This document shows, one piece after another, positions 1 through 8,094 of a stretch of DNA of 64,000 nt. The notes below the pieces were generated by a model. It was not told the origin of the DNA. It saw nothing but the letters and a program-made list of their open reading frames with translations, and did not search any database. The stretch covers positions 186,001 through 250,000 of the forward strand of contig NZ_LXYG01000018.1 in NCBI RefSeq assembly GCF_001650905.1, read 5' to 3'. The position numbers and the translations under genes are program-made. Every line of letters starts with the position of its first letter. Position 1 is the stretch's first letter. Origin of the DNA: Balneola sp. EhC07. GTDB lineage: Bacteria > Bacteroidota > Rhodothermia > Balneolales > Balneolaceae.

Positions 1-1
1 G

Positions 2-898
2 AACCTGCCGGCTTTTATTGCGCTTACAAATCCCAGATTCTCTCATACTCCAAAGATCATGTATATGCATGATAATCAGTTTACCAGACCTATTCCGGAA
101 GGAGAGAGCCGCGACCTTACCTTTTGCTATATAAACTATTTGAGTATGCTTGTAGCTGATAAATTGGTCTTTACTTCTCAGTTCCATATTGATGATCTGA
201 TGGAGGCGTTACCGAAGTTTTTGGATAATTATCCTGATGACAAACATTACAATACCGTAGAGCAGATCAGAGAAAAAAGTATAGTTTTACAGCCCGGTTT
301 AGACCTGAAGAGCTTTAACGAACAAGCTGATACCCGGTTGAAGAATGAAAATCCGGTTATTGTTTGGAATCAACGTTGGCAGTTTGATAGAAACCCGGCC
401 ATGTTCTTCAGAGTGTTGAACAGGTTGAATGATATTGACTTAAAATTCGATCTGATATTAGCAGGAGATACCAAACACGAGAAGCCGGAAGAATTTGAAA
501 AGGCCTGGCAGCGATATGGAACTCACATTACTCATTTCGGTTATGTAGACGACAAAGAAAACTACAGCAAGTTACTTCATTCGGGAGATATTGTAGTTTC
601 AACAGCGAGTTATGAATTTTTTTGCACGCCGATTTTAGAAGCTATTTATTGTGGATGTCACCCATTTGTGCCTAATGCTCTTCATTATCCCGAATTGATA
701 CCCGAATCGCTTCACAGTCCTCTTTTACATGCTCCGGTTCTTTATAACGATGAAGATGCTTTATTCAAACATATGAAGGATCTCTTGACCGGAAAGACCA
801 AGCCACTTCCAAAATCTTCTCTTCAGAATATTAATAAACATTTGGACTGGAGCAGAAAGATCAAAGATTATGATAAGTTGTTTGAAGAAATGATCTGA
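2..898 (+). CDS. tRNA-queuosine alpha-mannosyltransferase-like glycosyltransferase (DUF3524/GTDC1 family), 5' truncated by window edge
   Basis: The reading frame is open from base 2, so the first Met codon (59) is internal: the residues before it (NLPAFIALTNPRFSHTPKI) continue the family fold. Visible family signatures are YMHDNQFTRP with an arginine-rich RDLTFCYINYLS, the spaced EALPKFLDNYP, and VIVWNQRWQFDRNP opening the C-terminal glycosyltransferase half. A C-terminal EFFCTPILEAIYCGC segment resembles the nucleotide-sugar contact region of GT4 enzymes. The family is the one that contains animal GTDC1/QTMAN, which mannosylates queuosine in tRNA; that the bacterial protein does the same is inference. 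Its stop abuts the stop of the convergent M28 peptidase gene with no spacer. Confidence 0.8.
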   Translation, partial: NLPAFIALTNPRFSHTPKIMYMHDNQFTRPIPEGESRDLTFCYINYLSMLVADKLVFTSQFHIDDLMEALPKFLDNYPDDKHYNTVEQIREKSIVLQPGLDLKSFNEQADTRLKNENPVIVWNQRWQFDRNPAMFFRVLNRLNDIDLKFDLILAGDTKHEKPEEFEKAWQRYGTHITHFGYVDDKENYSKLLHSGDIVVSTASYEFFCTPILEAIYCGCHPFVPNALHYPELIPESLHSPLLHAPVLYNDEDALFKHMKDLLTGKTKPLPKSSLQNINKHLDWSRKIKDYDKLFEEMI

Positions 899-2191
899 TC
901 AAAGCTGATCAATGAACTCTACGATCAGCTTAAAATAATCTTCAAACTCAGTAAGTGGTAATGTTTCAGGTCTGTCATAAACATCATGATAGGCTTGAAT
1001 ACCACCCAATGTATAAATGTAGAATCCGGGAACATCTTGCTGGTCAAACATACAATGATCGCTGTTACAAGCCGCTCCTCTTATTTTGATGTTGGGAAGC
1101 AGATCCAACTCTTCATTAATCTGAACCAGTTCATCAAATTGTTTTCTGTATACAGAACCATTTACAACCTGTATACCTTCATCTCCGGTTCCGGCAAGAT
1201 CAAAATTCATGAGAAACTTTATTTCTGAAAGAGGGAAGAGAGGATTTTCAGTGAAATATTTAGAACCGATCAATCCCAGCTCTTCAGCTCCGAAAGCTAT
1301 AAATACTGTGTTATAATTCGGCTTGTTTTCTGAGTAGTGTTTAGCCAAACTTAGAAGCATAGCTGTTCCGCTTGCGTTGTCGTTTGCACCGTTAAAAGAA
1401 GCCTGAGGGCCTAACTTCCCCAAATGATCGTAATGAGCTATAAATACAATAGTGGAGTCCGTGTTTTTACCTTGCACATATCCGATCACATTCTGAGTTT
1501 GATACTTTTTGATAAAAGAACTCTTTATATCCAGCTTCAGAGACTTTAAAGAACCATTTAACGAATCGGAATGAATAATGATGGTAGGTTTAGGATGTTG
1601 TCTGACGGAGCCTGCCCATGTCAACTTATCGTTGGTGAGTATGATCGTTCCTTTGGATGGATTTTGTGGATGATACTTCAAAAAGTTGATCACTCCATTT
1701 AACTGCTCGTTTTGTTCTTTACTGAAATTAGATTTATCAAAAGGCAGAACAGCGATCAATTGTCCGGAAGAAACTCTGAGTTTGTTAACAAATTTAGCAT
1801 TATCCAGAATTTCATCTGCAGTCACAGTCATAACATCGAATGAACCCTTGAGAGAAGGAGAACCCGGATCCAATAAATAATCTTTTCCGGCTTCAAGCTC
1901 TTTTCCATTCACAATTACAGATTGTCGATCAGGAAAAGTATTTACAGAAGTTTCGAATTCCTGATAAAAACTACCATTGAATACCTGTAATCCAAACTTT
2001 TCGAATTCACTTCTGATAAAATCCGCAGCCAGTTTATCTCCGTTATCAACATAACCTCGGCCTTTGAGGCTGTCTGAAGCAAGAATATTTACTGCTTCCC
2101 GGGCATAATCTAAAGATTGAGCTGAAATTGATTCCGAAAGGATCAGAAAGGAGAATATTGCAAAAATGATCTTAAAAGGGTGAGAACTCAT
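899..2191 (-). CDS. secreted M28 family zinc peptidase
   Basis: A 430-residue protein with an N-terminal signal peptide (hydrophobic residues 8-22, cut near SAQ at 23-25). The M28 aminopeptidase domain has its complete metal set: H253 in AHYDHLG, D271 in GANDNASG, E303-E304 in FGAEELG, D331 in NFDLAG and H402 in YHDVYDRPE. It should release N-terminal amino acids from peptides in the periplasm or outside. The region between residues 90 and 230 would be the inserted PA-like domain. The start codon overlaps the stop of the upstream vapC by 4 bases (ATGA), so it is probably co-transcribed with the toxin-antitoxin pair, an odd partner for a peptidase. Confidence 0.88.
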   Translation of the reverse strand: MSSHPFKIIFAIFSFLILSESISAQSLDYAREAVNILASDSLKGRGYVDNGDKLAADFIRSEFEKFGLQVFNGSFYQEFETSVNTFPDRQSVIVNGKELEAGKDYLLDPGSPSLKGSFDVMTVTADEILDNAKFVNKLRVSSGQLIAVLPFDKSNFSKEQNEQLNGVINFLKYHPQNPSKGTIILTNDKLTWAGSVRQHPKPTIIIHSDSLNGSLKSLKLDIKSSFIKKYQTQNVIGYVQGKNTDSTIVFIAHYDHLGKLGPQASFNGANDNASGTAMLLSLAKHYSENKPNYNTVFIAFGAEELGLIGSKYFTENPLFPLSEIKFLMNFDLAGTGDEGIQVVNGSVYRKQFDELVQINEELDLLPNIKIRGAACNSDHCMFDQQDVPGFYIYTLGGIQAYHDVYDRPETLPLTEFEDYFKLIVEFIDQL

Positions 2192-2580
2192 GATTTACCT
2201 ACCAATTCAAAATTATAGATCTCGTTCATTAGCTCAAAGTGTTTATCTAGCGTATATAAAGTCATTTTTTCTTCTATAGCCTGTTGAAGAATCATCAAAT
2301 CGGGAATACCTACCTTATTAATTCCATTTTTAAGATTCATGAATTGATATTCTCTAATTAATTCCCAGTCGATCTTTAATGGTATCAGCTCCAGAGAATT
2401 TAAACTGTCTATTGCGACATAATGTTGTTGCTTTTTTAGGATAGGAATCAGCTCTGTTAAAATTAACTCATTTACACAGATTAAATTTTCTTCGATAAGG
2501 CGGTCAAGAATAGGAAGTTTACCTTTTTTGAAATACTGAATCCAAACAGAACTATCTACAAGAACTTTATATCTGGACAT
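2188..2580 (-). CDS. vapC: VapC-type PIN domain ribonuclease toxin
   Basis: A 130-residue PIN domain covers the whole protein. The four acidic catalytic residues expected for Mg-dependent RNase activity are visible: D9 in VLVDSSVW, E43 in LTEL, D94 in GIPDLMI and D112 in TLDKHF. The family cleaves RNA, often tRNA, and is silenced by its antitoxin. The gene starts 2 bases after the stop of the vapB antitoxin and ends overlapping the M28 peptidase start. VapC is the usual name; another PIN toxin subgroup cannot be excluded. Confidence 0.87.
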   Translation of the reverse strand: MSRYKVLVDSSVWIQYFKKGKLPILDRLIEENLICVNELILTELIPILKKQQHYVAIDSLNSLELIPLKIDWELIREYQFMNLKNGINKVGIPDLMILQQAIEEKMTLYTLDKHFELMNEIYNFELVGKS

Positions 2581-2582
2581 TT

Positions 2583-2774
2583 TTATCTGTTTCTTAGAGA
2601 ATCGAGATCAATGTCCAAATCAATGGTACCCTTCAAAGAAATCAACCTTTTTCTCTTTACCTCATCAATACGGGCTTGTAAAGCATCTTTGATCAACTGA
2701 CTTTTGGTTGTAGCTCCGGTAACTTCCATAGCTTCTTCAATCAGCTTTTTAGGTATATCTAAAGTAGTTCTCAT
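2583..2774 (-). CDS. vapB: VapB-type ribbon-helix-helix antitoxin
   Basis: A 63-residue protein. The N-terminal MRTTLDIPKKLIEEAM forms the DNA-binding ribbon and first helix, followed by the TTKSQLIKDALQARI helix typical of type II VapB (DUF2191-like) antitoxins. The C-terminal tail (LISLKGTIDLDIDLDSLR) resembles the toxin-wrapping segment that carries a conserved arginine near the end. It should neutralise the downstream VapC and repress the operon through the palindrome at 2784-2809, directly upstream of its start. Confidence 0.85.
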   Translation of the reverse strand: MRTTLDIPKKLIEEAMEVTGATTKSQLIKDALQARIDEVKRKRLISLKGTIDLDIDLDSLRNR

Positions 2775-2783
2775 GATTAATTA

Positions 2784-2809
2784 TGCATCAATGTTTAATA
2801 ATTGATGCA
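2784..2809 (-). promoter_or_regulatory. probable vapBC operator palindrome
   Basis: A perfect 9-base inverted repeat (tgcatcaat / attgatgca) is separated by 8 bases and lies 9-35 bases upstream of the vapB start on the minus strand. Ribbon-helix-helix antitoxins autoregulate by binding such palindromes over their promoter. The role is inferred from position. Confidence 0.6.
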
Positions 2810-2834
2810 ATTTAAATAAAAGAAACCAATTTAA

Positions 2835-4370
2835 CTAGAAAGGCGCATCCTCATCAGGTGCAGGATTATGTGGCATAGGCGGTGGCCCCGAACTTCCCTG
2901 ATCAAAGTTATCCGGCAATTGAGCCTGTCCCTGAGATTCGCCAAAGAATCCTCCGGAATCAGCCGTAGTTAGATTTTCAAAACGAGCATAGTCCTTAACG
3001 AAGTAATGCATTTTACTTCCAACCGGACCGTTTCTTTGCTTTCCAATGATCACTTCAGCAAGTCCGGCTGTAGACTGACCATCTTCCGTAGTTGTAATCT
3101 TATAGTACTCAGGACGATATAAAAACATCACAACATCAGCATCCTGCTCGATCGAACCTGATTCACGTAAGTCACTAAGCTGTGGTCGTTTATCACCACC
3201 ACGTTGTTCCACTGCACGACTCAACTGCGAGAGTGCAATAACCGGAACATCAAGTTCTTTGGCCAGTGCTTTAAGTCCACGGGAAATAGAAGCAATTTCC
3301 TGCTCACGATTCCCGGTGTCTTTGGTATTTCCCTGCATCAACTGCAGATAATCAATGATGATCAATCCAACATCATGCTCACTTTTTAGGCGTCGACATT
3401 TAGTACGAAGCTCCATCAATGTGATTGCCGGAGTATCATCAATAAAGATATCTGCTTCGTGTAAATTACTGGCAGCCTCGATCAATTGTTTGAAACTGTC
3501 GTCGTTCAGCGTTCCTTTTCGGGCTTCCGATGCATTTACACGAGCTTCCATAGTCAACAATCTCTGAACCAACGATTGATTCGACATCTCCAAACTGAAG
3601 AGAGCTACAGAAGTTCTTAGTTTTTCATCATGATGCATTGCAGCATTTCGGGCAGCCGTCAGTACAAAAGCCGTTTTACCCATAGAAGGTCGCGCTGCAA
3701 TAATGATCAGATCGCCTTTCTGCCATCCGGCCGTCATGGTATCGATAGATAATCCCGTAGGAACTCCGGTGATTCCGCCTTCTTTACCACGCATATCTTC
3801 CAGATACTCAAGAGTATCTTTCAGAATTTCAGATACAGGCTTTGAAGCATTCTTGGTCTTATTATTGGCAAGATCAAAAATTCGTTGCTCTGCGTCATCC
3901 AAAACATCGTACGCATCCGAAGCAGTGTCGTAAGAGTCTTTAATTACATCGGTACAATTCAGGATCAGATTTCGCTTAACCGCTTTCTCAATAATGATCT
4001 GAGAATGATATTCGATGTTTGCCGCTGAACTTACGGAGCGAGTCAGATCAGATAAATAGGAGGGACCACCACTTGCATCCAGTAAATTATTATCCCGAAG
4101 CTCGTTTTCTACCGTCAAAAGATCTAACGGATTATCTCTTTCGGAGAGATTCTTAATTGTTTCGAAAATATGGCGATGAGCAGGCTTATAGAAATCTTCA
4201 GCAACCAACATACCAAAAGCGATAATAGCAGCTCCGTTTTCGATCAGCATAGCGCCCAGAATTGCTTCCTCAACTTCAACTGCCTGAGGTGGTACTCGTC
4301 CTTGCTGCTCCAAAATCTTATTGGACTCTACGTAATTGTTTTTTTTGTATGCTGAACCGTTTGTTGCCAT
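2835..4370 (-). CDS. dnaB: replicative DNA helicase DnaB
   Basis: A 511-residue hexameric helicase that unwinds DNA at the replication fork. The N-terminal DnaB domain (PPQAVEVEEAILGAML, residues 27-43) is followed by a linker and the RecA-like ATPase domain. Walker A is ARPSMGKT (226-233), Walker B is IIIDYLQLM, and the conserved LRESGSIEQDADVV is present. The last 40 residues form a glycine/proline-rich acidic tail (GESQGQAQ to APDEDAPF), a common disordered extension. No intein is present. It is a single-gene unit: its 5' side faces a 205-bp repeat-containing spacer. Confidence 0.97.
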   Translation of the reverse strand: MATNGSAYKKNNYVESNKILEQQGRVPPQAVEVEEAILGAMLIENGAAIIAFGMLVAEDFYKPAHRHIFETIKNLSERDNPLDLLTVENELRDNNLLDASGGPSYLSDLTRSVSSAANIEYHSQIIIEKAVKRNLILNCTDVIKDSYDTASDAYDVLDDAEQRIFDLANNKTKNASKPVSEILKDTLEYLEDMRGKEGGITGVPTGLSIDTMTAGWQKGDLIIIAARPSMGKTAFVLTAARNAAMHHDEKLRTSVALFSLEMSNQSLVQRLLTMEARVNASEARKGTLNDDSFKQLIEAASNLHEADIFIDDTPAITLMELRTKCRRLKSEHDVGLIIIDYLQLMQGNTKDTGNREQEIASISRGLKALAKELDVPVIALSQLSRAVEQRGGDKRPQLSDLRESGSIEQDADVVMFLYRPEYYKITTTEDGQSTAGLAEVIIGKQRNGPVGSKMHYFVKDYARFENLTTADSGGFFGESQGQAQLPDNFDQGSSGPPPMPHNPAPDEDAPF

Positions 4371-4392
4371 TTACTGAACTAAAAAAATTTAA

Positions 4393-4498
4393 GTCATCCT
4401 GAATTTATTTCAGGATCTTAAGAAAAAGCTTTGATCTTAATCGTTGCAGAATATTGTTATTAACCTTCGCAAAGATCCCGAAACAAGTTCGGGATGAC
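4393..4498. repeat. paired palindromic repeat (REP-like, head-to-head)
   Basis: Two 28-base units in inverted orientation, 4393-4420 (gtcatcctgaatttatttca...) and 4471-4498 (reverse complement gtcatcccgaacttgtttcg...), differ at only a few positions. Each is itself a palindrome (atcctgaa/ttcaggat and atcccgaa/ttcgggat). The unit matches the kind of dispersed GTCATCC-CTGAA palindrome seen in many FCB and other genomes. It fills the spacer between dnaB and the uracil-DNA glycosylase gene. Confidence 0.75.
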
Positions 4499-4575
4499 CT
4501 CATTAAAGTAACTAAAAGTTTAAACGAATTTAGAGGAACTTTCGAACAACTTTTCTACAAAGTTATTAACATTTA

Positions 4576-5460
4576 TCAGGGTTTGCCGCCCAACTCATCG
4601 TATCGTTTGCGGAGTTTCTGAACGTCTTCCCAAGTAGGTCGCTTCCATTGCTGATTTCTGAGTAACGCCGCCGGGTGATAGGTTACCATCAACTCTCTGC
4701 CATTAAACTCATGAAATTTGGAACGCATATTTTTCAGAGAGTCGTCTTTACCTAATAAAGTAGTTCCGGAAACTCTGCCCACACACAAGATCAATTTCGG
4801 GTCAACAAGTTCGATCTGTTTTAATAAATAGGGCAGACTGTTTGCGCGTTCTTCTACCTTGGGATCTCGGTTTTCCGGTGGACGATGTTTCAAAATATTG
4901 GCGATGTAAATATCATCCCGCTTAAAATTGATGGCTGCCATGATCTTATCCAACAGCTGACCGGCTTCTCCAACAAAAGGCTCACCTTGTTTGTCCTCAT
5001 TAAATCCGGGAGCTTCGCCGATGATCATCAAGTCAGCATTCGGATTTCCAACTCCAAACACCAGATTAGTACCTTCCAGATCGGTTTTTAAAGTCTCTGC
5101 CTTTTCACACAGAGCTTTCAGCTCTTCTAAAGTTGAACACTGAGCGATAAGTTCTGCTTCGGTTAACTCAGGCTTAACTTCTTCAGTTTGATACTCTGTT
5201 TTCACTTCTTCAACAGAAACAGAAGTATCAGCTTCTACTTTTTCTTCAATATTTTCGTGCTTTTGAGATTCCGTGGCTGAAACCTCTTCTTGCTCAGAAA
5301 CTTCAGAAACTACTTTAACTTCGTTATTCTCTTTTTCGTGATTCTGTGTTTTTGTGGCTAAAGACTCTTCCTGCTTCACAGAAAAATCACCATACATTTC
5401 TTTTTGTTGATTCAGAAACCGAATCGTTCGGCTGATAAGATCATTTTCCGATTCAGCCAT
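4576..5460 (-). CDS. uracil-DNA glycosylase, family 4-like, lacking most Fe-S cysteines
   Basis: A base-excision repair enzyme. The catalytic half (residues about 130-294 counting from the ATG at 5460) has [28 protein letters not shown] and the C-terminal HPAALLRN. The N-terminal about 105 residues are a Glu/Lys-rich low-complexity segment. The ATG at 5460 is chosen over a TTG at 5475 because GGAG lies 8 bases upstream; the ATG overlaps the end of mtaB by 8 bases, so the two genes are coupled. Three of four expected cluster cysteines are replaced: CEKA instead of CxxC, KHRPP instead of KCRPP, and NSLPYL where AC-PFL is usual. Fold and active site look intact, so a cluster-free enzyme is inferred. 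Confidence 0.85.
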   Translation of the reverse strand: MAESENDLISRTIRFLNQQKEMYGDFSVKQEESLATKTQNHEKENNEVKVVSEVSEQEEVSATESQKHENIEEKVEADTSVSVEEVKTEYQTEEVKPELTEAELIAQCSTLEELKALCEKAETLKTDLEGTNLVFGVGNPNADLMIIGEAPGFNEDKQGEPFVGEAGQLLDKIMAAINFKRDDIYIANILKHRPPENRDPKVEERANSLPYLLKQIELVDPKLILCVGRVSGTTLLGKDDSLKNMRSKFHEFNGRELMVTYHPAALLRNQQWKRPTWEDVQKLRKRYDELGGKP

Positions 5461-6790
5461 CAATGAGCTCCGCAATGGCTTGTTCTTCTTGTTGAACCGA
5501 TTCAGATAGTGTACTTAAAAAATGTCCTTCACTGGTGATCGAGGTCAATTCAATATCCTGAATGGTATTTACCAATCGCTCATTAAACGGGATAGCCACA
5601 CGCACATAATTGTTTGTCCATCCAAACATCAATCCGTCTTTTTCTGATTCTTCAAACAGGGCAGGGCGCACTTGGCCTTCAAATCGGGAATCGAAATTAA
5701 AACGCTTTTTCTTTGAAAGTCTTCTGAGCTTATGCGTTCGTTTCTTTCGCTCTTGTTTAGGGATCACGGGCTTTAGAGAAAGCGCATGGGTGTTTGGTCG
5801 CTCGGAATAAGTAAACACATGCAGATAAGAAACATCCAGTGAATTGATGAAATCAAACGATTCCTGAAACAATTCTTCTGTTTCGCCCGGGTGACCGGTA
5901 ATTACATCCACACCAATACATGCATCCGGAATCAATTCTCTGATCAATTCCACTCTGCTTCGGTACAGATCAGATTTATAACGTCTTCTCATGATCTTCA
6001 GCATTTCATCAGAGCCACTTTGTAGTGGGATATGGAAATGTGGCTGTAATTTCTTTGAAGTAGCAGCAAATCGGATGATCTCTTCGGTCAATAAATTCGG
6101 CTCGATGGAAGAAACACGTAATCGCTCCAATCCTTTAACTTCGTCCAGCGCTTGCAAAAGCATGTAGAAGTTCTCATCGGTTCCGTAACCGAAATCTCCG
6201 GAGTTCACGCCGGTAACAATAATTTCTTTGAATCCTTCGGCTACCAACTGCTCAGCGTTGCGAACTACCGTCGCGATCTTGGGACTTCTACTCGCTCCAC
6301 GAGCCAGCGGAATGGTACAAAACGAACATTTATAATTACAGCCGTCCTGAACCTTTAGAAAAGCGCGGGTTCGGTCGTCTGAAGAAAAGGCATTGTGGAA
6401 ATCTACTGCTTCATTCACATCGGTGTTGTGGATGATGGTCTTTTCCTGCTTCACAAAATCATCAAACAGATCCAGCAGGTGGAATTTATCTTTGGCACCA
6501 AGTACCACATCCACGCCTTCGATCTGAGCAATTTCTTCAGGCTCCAACTGAGCATAACAACCCACTACAGCCACAAAAGCATCGGGGTTTCTTCGGAGAG
6601 CTTGTCGGACGGTCTTTCTGCAGGCAGAATTGGCATCCAGAGTCACGGAACAGGTATTTATAACATACACATCAGCTTTATCATCGAACTCTTTGAGCTC
6701 AAAACCTTCGTCCTCGAAGTCTCTTCTCATGGAAGAGGTTTCCGAGAAATTTAACTTACAACCTAATGTTTCAAATGCGGCACTTTTCAT
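5453..6790 (-). CDS. mtaB: tRNA (N6-L-threonylcarbamoyladenosine(37)-C2)-methylthiotransferase MtaB
   Basis: A 445-residue radical-SAM methylthiotransferase that converts t6A37 to ms2t6A37 in tRNAs reading ANN codons. The N-terminal UPF0004 domain carries the first cluster on C11 (LGCKLN), C47 (NTCSVT) and C78 (VGCYAQ). The radical-SAM cluster is C151-x3-C155-x2-C158 (CNYKCSFCTIPLARG). PLQSGSDEMLKIMRRRY and a C-terminal TRAM-like segment follow. LGCKLN and the length separate it from MiaB and RimO. The uracil-DNA glycosylase gene overlaps its 3' end. Confidence 0.93.
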   Translation of the reverse strand: MKSAAFETLGCKLNFSETSSMRRDFEDEGFELKEFDDKADVYVINTCSVTLDANSACRKTVRQALRRNPDAFVAVVGCYAQLEPEEIAQIEGVDVVLGAKDKFHLLDLFDDFVKQEKTIIHNTDVNEAVDFHNAFSSDDRTRAFLKVQDGCNYKCSFCTIPLARGASRSPKIATVVRNAEQLVAEGFKEIIVTGVNSGDFGYGTDENFYMLLQALDEVKGLERLRVSSIEPNLLTEEIIRFAATSKKLQPHFHIPLQSGSDEMLKIMRRRYKSDLYRSRVELIRELIPDACIGVDVITGHPGETEELFQESFDFINSLDVSYLHVFTYSERPNTHALSLKPVIPKQERKKRTHKLRRLSKKKRFNFDSRFEGQVRPALFEESEKDGLMFGWTNNYVRVAIPFNERLVNTIQDIELTSITSEGHFLSTLSESVQQEEQAIAELIDG

Positions 6791-6911
6791 GCGTCAAAGA
6801 TAAGCAGAAAGAGGAGGGAATGCAGGGGGAATTTTTGGTTGAAGCTTAATTAGATTTAGACGGTTTTAAGATTTAAATGTGGTGGTATTTTTGTAAAGTG
6901 AATTCTGTAAT

Positions 6912-6961
6912 GGAAGTCATAGACTTCCTGAGCTTATACTTTCAAGTTACAAACTTGAAAG
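6912..6961. repeat. two adjacent perfect hairpins (REP-like)
   Basis: ggaagtc-ata-gacttcc (6912-6928) and ctttcaagtt-aca-aacttgaaag (6939-6961) are two perfect stems with 3-base loops, 10 bases apart. They lie between the mtaB start and the 3' end of the MORN-repeat gene. Either could help terminate transcription from the right, but the pairing of two unrelated hairpins looks more like a dispersed REP unit. Confidence 0.65.
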
Positions 6962-6980
6962 ATCTTGGGGTGTTGAAACT

Positions 6981-7613
6981 CTACTTGTCTCTTTCCCATT
7001 CTTCAATTAACAAACCTTTATCATCATAAGTTGAAGTTTTTATAAGCCAGCCTTTTTTGTTGTAGATTGAAATTTTTCTGATTTCGCCATTTCTATGATA
7101 TTGAGTCGAATTTATTTGAAAACCTTTTTTAGTATAGTTAGCAATCTCTTTGATTTCACCGTTTTCATAAAATCTCTTTAGCTCTCCAATGGCTAAACCC
7201 TTTTTAAAACTCCCCATCATTCTTAAAGAGCCATCTGTATAATAACTTTTTTCTACACCATGACTATTCTTGCCACAATTCTTAAATCTGTATGCATACT
7301 TGTCATGTGTAACGACAAATTCTTGAACTCTGGGAGCAATTAAGGTATCAGAATTTATAGCTTTACTTACATTCACTAATTTAGTTTCTGCATTAAATTT
7401 TGAATCCAACTCATAAACTCCAAAACTTGGAAGCAACAAAGTGCTATCATCAAGATAATACATTACAAATTCAATGGAGTCCTTTTTCATTGTAAAGAAA
7501 TCACTTTTTTCGATTTTGTCCTCACAAGGATCTATTATGAATAGGTTATATCTGATCTCCTGACCTTTCAAGGAGAAAAAAGGAATTAGTATTAGTAAGA
7601 TTGATAGTCTCAT
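6981..7613 (-). CDS. secreted MORN-variant repeat protein (YwqK-like)
   Basis: About 210 residues. The ATG at 7613 is chosen over the one at 7664 because AAGGAAA precedes it and it yields a clean signal peptide (MRLSILLILIPFFSLKG). The C-terminal half has at least three copies of a roughly 20-residue MORN_2 motif: DGSLRMMGSFKKG, NGEIKEIANYTKKG, and NGEIRKISIYNKKG followed by KTSTYDDKG. Such repeats occur in YwqK-family proteins, annotated as antitoxin-like in Bacillus but widespread as envelope proteins in this phylum. The substrate or partner is unknown. It stands alone beside the repeat island. Confidence 0.7.
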   Translation of the reverse strand: MRLSILLILIPFFSLKGQEIRYNLFIIDPCEDKIEKSDFFTMKKDSIEFVMYYLDDSTLLLPSFGVYELDSKFNAETKLVNVSKAINSDTLIAPRVQEFVVTHDKYAYRFKNCGKNSHGVEKSYYTDGSLRMMGSFKKGLAIGELKRFYENGEIKEIANYTKKGFQINSTQYHRNGEIRKISIYNKKGWLIKTSTYDDKGLLIEEWERDK

Positions 7614-7735
7614 TTTCCTTGCTGTGATTCTAATATCTGAAAATTGCTTATTTAAATATGCCAAAAGCTTATCTAAAAAACTAAATCCTTCTTTGAAGGG
7701 AGATTTGTTTCTTTTATGTTATTTAGAGCGGATGT

Positions 7736-7806
7736 GAGAAATTTAGAATTCTGCTTTGAAATCAATCTTTAGATTTCTCAGTCGACAAGCTCCTTCGAAA
7801 TGACAA
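7736..7806. repeat. REP-like palindromic unit
   Basis: gagaaatttag (7736-7746) pairs with the segment ending agatttctc (7767-7779), followed by cagtcgacaagctccttcg and aaatgacaa. The reverse complement, reading ttgtcatttcgaa then gagaaatct, resembles a dispersed palindrome family often found between genes in this group of bacteria. Family assignment is from memory, not a search. Confidence 0.5.
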
Positions 7807-7886
7807 GGTATTTAGAGATAGTTGTAAAAAAATTCGCCTTGTCTTTAAACCTGATTTTTTTAAAAGTCTCCAATTACACCGAACTT

Positions 7887-8035
7887 AGAATTATTGGCGA
7901 GCCAAGAACGTAATGAAATCGACGGCTCCGAAGGAGGAATCATTACACTTCTGGCTGATTCTTGAATGTGTATCATACTAGCGAAGACCTTTTGTAATGA
8001 TTAGTCGATGTAATGGAGTTCGCGCCAATAATTCT
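7887..8035. repeat. inverted repeat with 13-bp arms
   Basis: agaattattggcg (7887-7899) and its exact reverse complement (8023-8035) enclose 123 bases. The interior again contains related inverted pieces (taatga and tcatta). Together with the neighbouring hairpins it would fold as one large structure. Confidence 0.6.
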
Positions 8036-8050
8036 TGTCGGGAGCTTTTG

Positions 8051-8074
8051 GTACTTTTGTCGGTACAAAAGTAC
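8051..8074. repeat. perfect hairpin gtacttttgt-cggt-acaaaagtac
   Basis: A 10-bp perfect stem with a 4-base loop sits between the two larger inverted repeats of the island. It has no T-tract on either side, so it is unlikely to be a simple terminator. Confidence 0.65.
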
Positions 8075-8094
8075 ACAGAGCCAAGTAACTGAAT

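Noticed and set aside
6395-6754. 119-residue plus-strand frame inside mtaB
   Set aside because: It is antisense to the conserved N-terminal domain of mtaB and encodes no recognisable protein.
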